Part shown: positions 14,514 to 29,000 of the stretch, piece by piece
Layout: each line of letters begins with the position of its first letter
Numbering within the stretch: the stretch's first letter is position 1
Origin: Owenia fusiformis
Lineage: Eukaryota; Annelida; Polychaeta; Sabellida; Oweniidae
Direction: 5' to 3'
Length of the DNA: 64,000 bases
Assembly: GCA_903813345.2 (NCBI GenBank)
Contig: CAIIXF020000011.1
Span: 30,928,166 to 30,992,165, forward strand
Position numbers and translations under genes: made by a program
Notes under the pieces: generated by a model
Told to the model about the DNA's origin: nothing
The model's input: the letters and a program-made list of their open reading frames with translations, nothing else
Databases searched by the model: none

Positions 14514-15405
14514 CTTTACTATGTGCCTTTCTTGTTTGGTATTATGTCTGTGTTTGGTGCATGTCGTACTTGTTTGTCATTGTGCATGGATTGTTTGGTT
14601 TATGTCTTACTTGTCACTGTGTATGGGTTGTTTGGTGAGCGTCTTACCCGTTATTCATTGTGTATAGATTGCTTGTTGTATGTCTTCCTTGCTTCTTATT
14701 GTGTATGAGTTGTTTGGTGTATGTCTTACTTGTTTGTCACTGTGTATTGGTTGTTTTGTGAATTTCCCACTCTCATCTGTCATTATGTATGGGGTGATTG
14801 GTGTATGTCTTAGTTGTTTGTCATAGTGTAAGGGTTGTTTGGTAGACGTCTTACTTGTTTGTGACTGTGTATTATGTATGTCTGTTTGGTATTATGTTTC
14901 GTTTGGTACGTGTTTGGTACTTGTTCCTAATCGTGTCATACCGTTTTGGTGCTTCTTTGATAATGCACCATCGTTGTTTGTTGTTTGGTAGTTGTTCATA
15001 ATTGTGTTATATCGTTTTGGTACTCGTTCGTTATGTACCATCATCGTTTGGTGTTTGGTACTTGTTCATAATTGTACCATATTGTTTTGGTACTCGTTCG
15101 TTATGTACCATCATCGTTTGGTGTTTGGTACTTGTTCATAATTGTACCATATTGTTTGGTACTCTTTCGTTAATGTACCATCATCGTTTGATGTTTAGTA
15201 CTTGTTCATAATTGTGCCATATCATTTCGGTACTTGTTTGATAATGCACCATTAATGTCCATCATCATTTGGTGTTTGGTACTTGTTCCTAATTGTGTCA
15301 TATCGTTTCGGTCTTTTTTGATAATGTACCATCAACGTTTGGTGTTGGATACCCTGTTTGGTACTTGTTCATAATTGTAACATATTGTTTTGGTACTCGT
15401 TGATA
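14514..15405. repeat. Degenerate tandem array rich in TGTTTGGT, later part with 70-bp period
   Basis: The first half (to about 14900) repeats variants of TTGTTTGGTGTATGTCTTAC. The second half repeats a unit containing GTACCATCATCGTTTGGTG and CTTGTTCATAATTGT. Matching words start at 15031 and 15101, giving a 70-bp period, with more divergent copies on either side. The array ends about 100 bp before a mariner-like element. Confidence 0.85.
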
Positions 15406-15500
15406 TGAAATTGAAAAAAAACATTGGAAAACTAAAAAAAACAGCAACTCCTCGTAGAAGCAAATCTCACACAACCTTTTGGCAATATCTACACCCATCA

Positions 15501-16069
15501 TACAGGGTGGTCAAAAAACGGCAACCCTGTCACTTTTTTCACCATATCATATCATTTTAGAAAATTCTCCCTAATATTAGCCACATATGTACATCATTCC
15601 ATTTCCTACCGGACTACCATATTTCATGACCATTAGATTGATAGTCACTATGTTACAGCACTTAAAGCAACATGCTCCAGTGGCTGTGGGCAAACTTGCA
15701 CACATTGTCCAAAATGTCCGTACCTGACCTCTTCCTGTGGGAATATGCCAACAATAAAGTGTACAAGAATGATCTCAGGACAATTGCAGACCTCAAAATG
15801 GAGTTCATCCGTGTCTTTAGGCCATACTTGCTGAGGAATGCAGTCGGGTCATTGACAACTTGTGCAGGTTTGCCTACAGCGCGATGGTGGCCACACCTGG
15901 GGCATGTCATTCAAAGTGCTGTAACAATTGGACTATCAGTCTAATGGTCATGAAATATAGGAGGGTGGTAGGAATGATGTACAAATGTGCCAAATAACAG
16001 GGTGTAATTCTTTAAAATGACAAAGATATAAGGAAAATACAGGGTCGCCGCCCTTTTTACCACCCTGTA
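15501..16069. mobile_element. Decayed Tc1/mariner-like element
   Basis: Both ends read TACAGGGTGGT followed by an A-rich run (left at 15501, right inverted, ending 16069), with TA at the outer edge as expected for mariner insertion. Inside, on the plus strand near 15715-15800, a frame reads PDLFLWEYANNKVYKNDLRT, a damaged version of the transposase C-terminal block SPDLTPxDFFLWGxxKxxVY. Farther on, another frame reads GGHTWG, like the GGHFEHV end of these transposases. The coding part is short and frameshifted, so it is non-autonomous. Confidence 0.8.
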
Positions 16070-17389
16070 TTATAAGACACAATATAAGAAGTTCCTTCTC
16101 AAGTTGAGGTCCTATACCTGATATCTGGTTTTTGAGTTATCGTGGGTTATGTTTCTCTTGTTTGCCATTCTAAAGTCAGCAGCAATCTTTAGACATGCTT
16201 GAGCCAGAAACATATAAAGTATGTATGTCTCTGCTTGAACATAGCCTGCCCCCACTGTTTGAGGTATCAGAGAATAAAATCTGACAACTGCTATCAGTAT
16301 TTGAGTATTCAAAAATAATATTTTTCTCATAAGGCAGCCATTTTGAATTGAGCAGCCACATTGGAAATTCTTTCTCAAATGACATCTTTGTATTTCCAAA
16401 AGACAGCAGCTTAAAAAATTTGACAAAATTTGATAATCAGTATTTGAGTTGAGAACCGGTTGATTGCGCCATCTTTACAAAACTTGAAAAATTAAACTAA
16501 CAGTTAATTCAGGAAAGAAAGGTAAACATTTTCAAAGAAAAAAACTGACAAATATGTACATCTAGTTTTATCTTACAGTTAACATTCACATTCTCATACA
16601 TGAAGTGAACTTTCGTACATTCCCTGTGAATACATTGAAGTAAACCATAAAATAATGTATATTATATATTAGTTTATTTATTTTGAGTATCCTAACAATT
16701 GTAAGTAGAAACTGTATTGCACTGGTGTATGTCTAAAATCATGAGTCATGAGCTGCTCAGAGTATCAATGGCTCAATGAAGGTCCTTACCCATGATGCAC
16801 TTGAAGCACATTTGTGTGCACCATATGGAGAAAGCCTTCACAAAGTAATTATACTAAGAGCAGTTCACATTACACAGAAATCTCTTAACAGTGCTGTATG
16901 GTACCACTTTGACTAGGGTACTGTAAAATATGGTACCGTAGATTAAAATAGTGCCTTATGGTACTAGTACTAGTACCATGAACACTGTGCAGAACCATAT
17001 TCTCAATGTTCCATTCTGCACCATGATTTTAGAGTGCAGTTTGGAGGGTGCTGAAGTGTTGATTCTACATGTAATAATACAATATAAGATACTCATATGG
17101 AAATTATGGTTCTGAAAGAAGAAAATGCATTGGCTTATCTAGGTTCAGACCTCTCGTAGAATTAACACATTGTTATCAATTAATATTTTTTATGAATTTA
17201 AGGTCAGAACTTCATCTCTGACAGATATCTAGAAGATATCGTATATCACTATGTTCGCATTACCTCATATAAAACACTTATGGAATGCATCACAATATTT
17301 TAATATTTCCTTTAACTTTCAAAATGAGGACCTGGTTTATGAATTTCTGCTTTGTTGAACCCCATATGGTTTACTCTGCTATTTCCTCT
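16070..17389. other. Intergenic, no gene seen
   Basis: No exon found. Around 16900-16980 there is a cluster of GGTAC-containing words (local simple repetition). Confidence 0.4.
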
Positions 17390-17395
17390 TTTATT
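17390..17395 (-). terminator. Candidate polyadenylation signal of TRAPPC3
   Basis: AATAAA on the minus strand, 29 bp after the TRAPPC3 stop codon. It would give a very short 3' UTR. Confidence 0.4.
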
Positions 17396-17423
17396 CATTC
17401 TATTTTACAAGAATTGTCAATTC

Positions 17424-21464
<4,041 letters not shown>

Positions 21465-21829
21465 ATTCACCGGTGTACTTTTGGAATTAGGGCTGCTAGG
21501 TAGCCTTGTATTTCAGCAAATGTTCTTAGTAAATATCCATGAATTTCAGATTTTTTAATTTTAACGACAACAGATCGACTGACTGGCATTATTTTGCTTC
21601 AAATCTCCGAACAATCAAATATTTTGGTTCATGATTGGTTCGTATTTTTAGCGTCATTAGAAAAAAGTCTGATTGCTACTACGATAGTCCAACCCATCAA
21701 ACCCAGAGCAGTCCTACCTTGCACACCCTATAGTATTATAGCTTATTGATATTCCAAAAGGTTACTTTATTTGGATTCGACACTGAATAGGTGTGGAATG
21801 ACTTTTATCAATTGGCGACGGGAATTGAT

Positions 21830-22560
21830 AGCCTATGCTAACAGCGGCGATATTATCTGCTATTTCAGGTTGGTTCAGAGTACTGAAGAAAGTATCATTA
21901 ACAGATTATATCACTAATATCAAGCCTATGCTAATAGCAATACAATGATAATTGATAATACTGATATTAGCAGATGATAGCAGATAATACCAATATCATG
22001 CTAAAAGCAATACTTGATCTATATCATATTATTGCTAATGGTGATTTTGGTAACTTACCTTTATCTAAACTGCTGTGATAATATTTGATGTTATCCGCTT
22101 ATTATAATGTCCAGTAGCCATTGCCCGTGGTTTAAACAGAGGACTGACGGAATTATCATTAGCAGAGACACTAGCAGATAATTTCAATAAATGCAATAGA
22201 TTGGTAATTATTGGTAATAGTGATGAATTTGATAATATCAATAGTATCACTAATAGCAATAAATTAATAATACTGACATCATCGCTAATAGCAATGTTAT
22301 CTGTTGAATGACATCATTACAATGCTCATTCCATGTGTGCCCCCTGTTGGTCTAACATACAATCCAGACCAATTTTTAGCAATTATAATAATAGCGAGAG
22401 TTTTGATATAAGCGATTTAATAGCGATAAAAGTGATACTATCTGATATTAACCACTAATGCTATTTTAGTGCCCTGGCTGATAATATCAATATTATTGCT
22501 ATTAGCCGCATATTAGTGATATTATTCAATATTATCTGCTAATGCTAATTTTTAGTATAC
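21830..22560. repeat. Cryptically simple AT-rich array (CTAATAGCAATA / GATAATATCA words)
   Basis: Variants of GCTAATAGCAATA, GATAATACTGATAT and AGCAGATAAT recur throughout, on both strands and without a fixed period. The array occupies the space between the TRAPPC3 and RWDD1 start codons, so it lies in or beside their divergent promoter region. Confidence 0.7.
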
Positions 22561-23071
22561 AATCTTCTTAGGCCGGAATATACCCAAGTGATGATAGCTG
22601 AAACTGACGTAAAGGTAAGTTAGTCTCAGATAATAGCGATAGTTCACATGACACGCAATAGTTGACCCTCGGTCCGATCATGCCTATGGTCCGATGGGCT
22701 TTCAATTGTCTTGAACTGACTGGATATAATAATATTAGCAGAATTAGCGATGATTTAATAAACTTTTTTTAACATCCTATTCACCAACTAAAAGTGAGCC
22801 TCTTGCAGATTATTGACATAGACCAGGTTTGGCAAAGACATAGACTCGGAAACTGTCGACGTTCAAATTTCCAGTGTCTATAGATGGTGTTGATTTCTTA
22901 TCCGAACCTAAAATAAAAACAGAACTAAAATCAAACGCTCAGCAAACGCTCGTATTTTTGTCGTAGTCATAGTGTCGTAAAAATAATGGATGTAGCCAAG
23001 TAGTCGTTTACCATGTTCTAAAATTGAAAAATGTAACTTTATGTTCCAACTATTACGGCTTTTATCACACA

Positions 23072-26000
23072 ATGACAGACTACGAAGAAGAACAAGCAAA
23101 TGAAATAGAAGCCTTAGAGTGTATTTATGCTGGTGAACTAACTAGTAAGCTCATTTCTCCGGTATATTTCTCTTGTAATATAAATAGAAACGGGTTATTT
23201 TATTTTTCTGGCTGGGATGGATTTGGAACAGATTGTAGACTAAGACTTTATACTGTAGTACAGAGAATGAGATAAGACTTATAGTTAATTGATATATAGG
23301 TAAAAAATCATGCCTCTGAATCGTCGTTATTAATAAATCTGATATGTATGAAAGTCTGTGATTGTCTAACTCTCAGAACTGGTCGCCCCCGTCTTAGTGA
23401 ATTACTTCCCAGGTTACTTCTACCTCCAAGTAAACCGTGCCATCTTTTGGTAGATCAAAGAATCAGTGATATTTTTGATAGATTGACGATATCATAGCAA
23501 TACTAAACAAATATTGAAACCTGCAATTCTGTGGAGAGTTGAATATTTGTATTTGTATTTCCCTCAATTACAGGGTGGGCCAAAAAAAACGCCACTTTTT
23601 TTCAAAATGCTTTAACTTTTTGAATTTTTGATATAAAATCATAATTTGCATACCAAATGAAACTAGCCATGGATCATGAAGTATACACTTTTACTTAAAT
23701 AAAATATGTCAGCAGCGTCTCACTTAAACATGTGGTGTGCCATGAGAAATAAGCATAATTTGCAAAATATTCCTGAACTGATACGGCCTGATGATCGCCA
23801 AGCTAGTAGCCCTGATGCAAACCCCAGTGAGTATAGGGTATGGGAAGGTCTCCAGGAGATTGTATGAAGGCACCCAATGTAGAAAATTGCTCAACTAAAG
23901 CTGGCAATTAAGACAGGTTGAAAAAAACTTAGCTAACATTTCATTGATACTGCAATATCAGCAAGGCGACTAAAACTAAAATATATCATCAATTAGGGTG
24001 GCGGACCAACTGAACTCCCCTTTTAGATCAAATATAATTCAATTTTAAGGACTTGTTACATTATATTATCACTAAGAACCCTTGGCACTATATAACTGCA
24101 AAATTTGGGGTATGTAGGTTGGAAAATAAAAAAGTTGTAGTGTCTTGAAAAAAAGTGGCGTTTTTTTGGCCCACCCTGTATTTAGAGGTTATGTCACTAT
24201 GACGTGAAATATGCCTGAGTTCTCCCAATATAGGCCGACCTTGGGAGGCTCTATATTTGGGCAAGAACGAAGGCATATTTCACGTCATAGTGACATAACT
24301 GATGTATTACATGCCTTTGTTCCCATGGTTACTTTGTATCAATGACGTGACGTCATGATATTATCATGGTTATTAAAGAAATCTAATATCAAAACGAGGT
24401 AAGCGGGCTATATCGGGGTAATCGGGCAATATCGGTGGATATAGCTCGCTAACTTTCCCATTGACTTCCATACAAATGCTTCGCTAGGTATGTAATACAT
24501 ACAGATATTAAACGATCACAGACCACAATATTTGTTTTATTATTTCACCAGTAAAGTACACAATATTAGTTAGAAGTACACAATGATAAGACATTTGTTT
24601 CAACGTATTTCCAAACATTTGGCAATATTCTGTTATAATTTACAATCTCCATCACACCATGGATAGAAATTAGATTTGGATCTTCCATGTTAAAGTCTAA
24701 AGTCTTCGTGCTTTGATTAGTTGCGACTTTTTGAATCCTTATCCCGTGTTTGTTATACAGTTGTGAACCTTTTCTTGGGAGGACTTCCTGATACAACTTC
24801 ACCATCTGTCATATCGATTGAAAATACTTTTTTACAAAATTCCCAGGAATTAAGTGATGTGACGTCATTTATAATTGAATATATAGTGGTATTCACTTAA
24901 AATGACGTCACTCCTGGTGAATACACACTTCTAATTGACCAATGAGAGAACAAGTATCACGGTATGGAAATAATAAAGTATGCTATACTATTTTGCTTGG
25001 ACAGATGGCTACATGAAAGAGTGTTAGATATATCGAGTAGATTGATAGGGTGCATGATGTCATTGGTCATACTTTTACCTACATGTACAACCTATGCCAT
25101 CACCAATCTAGCCAACTTATCACAGGTTTTTTGATGTTTCAAGGGGTGGCAGGGTTTATTGGCAAGGTCTATAGGATTGTACATCAAACAAACCTAAAAC
25201 TAAAGACTAGCAATCAAAGCACCACAAGTACAATATTATATGGAAAAATACATTTATATTTATGATAAATGCATATTTTTATTTAACATTTTTAATTAGT
25301 AATTGCTGTGATTCATGTGATTTGATTGGTTGACTGAGAATGTTGATTTGTTGTGAATGTGGGTTGCTCAGCAAAAGTCAGTTGAACACAAACTCTCGAG
25401 ATTAACATTCATTTCCATGTGCAGTAGTTCAGCAATAAGATATATATTTATATTGTCCCTATGTTTTTTTTACTGGTACACACAGAGTGGGGTAGGTGGA
25501 TTTTTATTTCAAGACAACTCTAGTCTGCCTCTGGGTTATTTTTACTACATATTGCTTTGCTCAATTACTCAGAATGACATAAGGTGATCTAGCCATAAGA
25601 ATAACAGCATATTACAGTTAATAGCTCCAAATAGATTTTGCAGGACATGGTAATAATGGTTTACTCAATCTGATCTGTTATCTTCTTCCATCTGTAATGA
25701 TTAATAAATATAGTTGAAGGGAGTACTATCAGATCTAGCAACCTTAAAGGACAACTGAAATAACTTTTCTCAGTTTGCAGCTAGGAAAATGCGGTTTTCT
25801 CCATTGTAAGCCCAACGTAGAGTTCTTGCGATAGCCATTATAAAATAAATGTTAGATAAATAACTGCTAACGGTCATAGATAACGAAATAAAACTAACTG
25901 ATCAATCAAATTGGCCCCCACGTGATTAGTAACATCATAAACAAAATATAGCTTTGGTTTATTGGTTTCTTAGTAATCACAACGTCACAGCAACCATAGG

Positions 26001-29000
26001 ATTGTTGTGTAAACAAATAACAAAACATTTCAGCATTATGACGTCATGATCTAATGGATCAAAACGGGCCACGTGGGGACCAGTGAGAGATCACGTGGGG
26101 GCCAATAACGTCACAACCAATTTGAATATTGCTTATTAAGGAGGAGCTATAACGATCGTTAGAGTGAAATAATTTTCACACTACTGATGAGAAAACATGT
26201 CCAAATACATCTATCAAAAAATTATATTGATTCCTTTAGGTTAAAAATACCATTTCATATCTTCTTTAATAAAAATAATTGTCCAAAATTGTCTCAATTT
26301 AAGATCATTTTGAGCTCATATTCATTTGTCATGTCTGTTTTCTAAAAAATCCCATGTATACCTCATTTGAGAGAAATACATTTTGCAATGTTTTCATATC
26401 CCCTATAGCTCTGATTCTGCCTTTTAACATCACATGAATCTAATTGACCTTTTGCGATCAGAATTTTGTTTATGGATACTGTTGTCACGTATTTCGTCTT
26501 ATTGGTGTGACGTCATATAGAAATGATATTAGACATGATGGAATCACGAAATGGCGGACACTTGGCAGTTTTGAGCTAAAAATATTGTCGTTTCTTTTAT
26601 GAAAACCATGAGTCGGATATTTACCAGTTATGCCAATTTGACTAGATCATGATTATTTCTATATATGTGCGAAGTTTGGGTGAAATTCATACTAAACATC
26701 GATGCCTATAAGCGCCCCCCGTTTTTGTCAAAATGGGGGGGCGCTTAACCGCTATCTAAATCATGTCAGTAAGATCTTAGACTTGGTATGTGCTTAGCAT
26801 GAATGTTGATCTAGTCAAATAGAGCGCTTTCATGAAAAATGAATCAATAAAGCACGAAATATAGAAGATAATCTCTCAAAATCAAACATCTAGAGCTAGG
26901 TGACCTAATTGTGACGTCACTACAAGATAGAATCCATTCGGTGATCGCAAATCATCAATTTGATCATGCCTGTTCTATATTTTCAGTCATATCAGATGAT
27001 CCACATTGCTTCACACTTCACATATCCTCAGTTGATGAAGAGGACTCAGGTTAGTCTATGTATGATACAATAGTCACTACTCTTGACCTATCTGATTGCT
27101 TGTCTACTGTTCATTATTAGATATCAATGAACTTAATTTGGCAAGTACATGTAACTGCAGTACTCAAATCTGTGGCAGAGTTTTTATGCATGAATCCATA
27201 GATCAATATTAACATGGGGGTCATTAACAGAACTTTCGCAAAGTTACGAATTCGCAAGTCAATTGTTAATTTTACGAATTTGGTAAATGTGCATTAACAG
27301 AACTTTCATAAAGTTACGAATGATTCGCAAAGTTACGAAAAAATGACGTCACGTATGCTTTCGTTCATAACTTTAATAGCACCTCAGACCCTTTCGTAAC
27401 TTTGCGAATGGCATATTTCTCATCCAGTTTTTATGTAAGGTATACAGATTGGCAAAAGGAGATTGTTCTTTATATGAATGCTAAGTTTCAAGCTAAAATA
27501 TCCACCTATTCTTACATGATAAGCAAATATGTTCCTGAGCTGGGAATCTTTGAAATCGCGGAGACAGGTTTAATCACAGCGCGCAATGATATCAAATGAC
27601 ATCATATTTTTATTTGTGCTAAATAATGATATAAGATGACGTCATAATTTGAAATTCGTTTTCGAACGATAAAACTTATGAATGACTTACGAAAGTGTTC
27701 TGTTATGGCCGATTCGTAACTTTATGAATTCGTATGTCATTCGTAACTTTTTAAATATTTACGAATTTCATAAAGTTACGAATTACGAATTTGCGAAAGA
27801 TCTGTTAATGACCCCATGGTTCACAGGCCAATGATCATGCATGAAGTCCAATCTGTCTAGAAATTCATTTTTTATGAAATCTATATACATGTAACTGTCT
27901 TTCATGTCTGCCATTTACTAATACATACATAATACATTTACTAATACATATAACTATCTTTTCAGCATCATGCACTGCCAAATTCACATATACACCCACC
28001 TACCCAGAGGAAGCTCCTTTGATGGAAGTGTCAGATTATGAAAACCTTGAAGATGATCAGATTGATTCACTCCTTGACTTAATGAAAGAACAGGTATTAA
28101 ACAAATACTGGATGATCAGGAGCTAGATATGGCAGAATACCTATTCGAGAAAAAATATTGGGCGAGGTGGCAGCCGAGCCCAATATTTTTTTGAGGATAG
28201 GTATTCTGGCCATATCCAGCTCCTGATCATCCAGTATTTGTTTTATTATGCACCTCCCAATCAAAGTTAAGTGGAGTACTTACTGGAGTACAGGCTTAAA
28301 CTGTCGTTTAGTTGACATTATTTATTTTTTCTTTCAAAACTCAGACGACTTCCCGCCAGTTTATTCGCTACACTGGACGAAAATATTTGCCCCGGGAATT
28401 TAATTTTTATTTATTCGAGACGTTCTTGCAGAATTATATGTAACTTTTGAATGATAAGGGTAATTGTGATTGATTAAGTGCATTTTTTTCTTCTATTTTC
28501 CGCCAGTTTCAGATGTAAGCTTTAAGTAGTACTCCAGTTATTAAGAAATAAAACTCTGAAGTGGGAATGTTGCAAAAACATTGAAAAAAATATCCGATCC
28601 TTTTTCTCGAAAGGGTCGGATATTAAAAAAATATCCGGCAGTTTTCAGAAAAGAGCAGAGTATTGCCAAATTACAAGCAACTAAGAAGCAATCAGATTTG
28701 AGTATTTTAATGAGGTGCATAATAAATTATATTATTGGATGTTCCATCAATGCCAAATTATGGAATGTCACATTGTGTAAATTGTGTTTGCACCAGAATG
28801 TTATAATACAAGGTTTATATATGTTCTACTGTCTCGGCTTTTAGAATTGATATTGATAGTAATCAAGAAACATGTAAGTTGTTAATCCGTATTACAAATT
28901 CTCAAATTACACAATGATCGTGGATGTGCCTAAGGTATAAGGTAGGCAAGGCAACCGCAATACCAAATTATTCCAGAAAAAAAATATTAATTCAGAAGTT

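Noticed and set aside
14514-15405. Regular repeats that might suggest a CRISPR-like array
   Set aside because: The host is an animal, copies are degenerate and directly abutting, and there are no spacers or cas genes.
22049-22110. Strong minus-strand donor (GTAAGTTA), considered as the TRAPPC3 first exon boundary
   Set aside because: All frames leading into it contain stops or no matching N terminus. The MSRQ exon at 21423-21464 fits the family and phase instead.
24566-24805. 79-codon minus-strand ORF
   Set aside because: Reads like ordinary protein composition but I recognise no family. It lies in RWDD1 intron 1 among MITEs and has no splice-linked partner.
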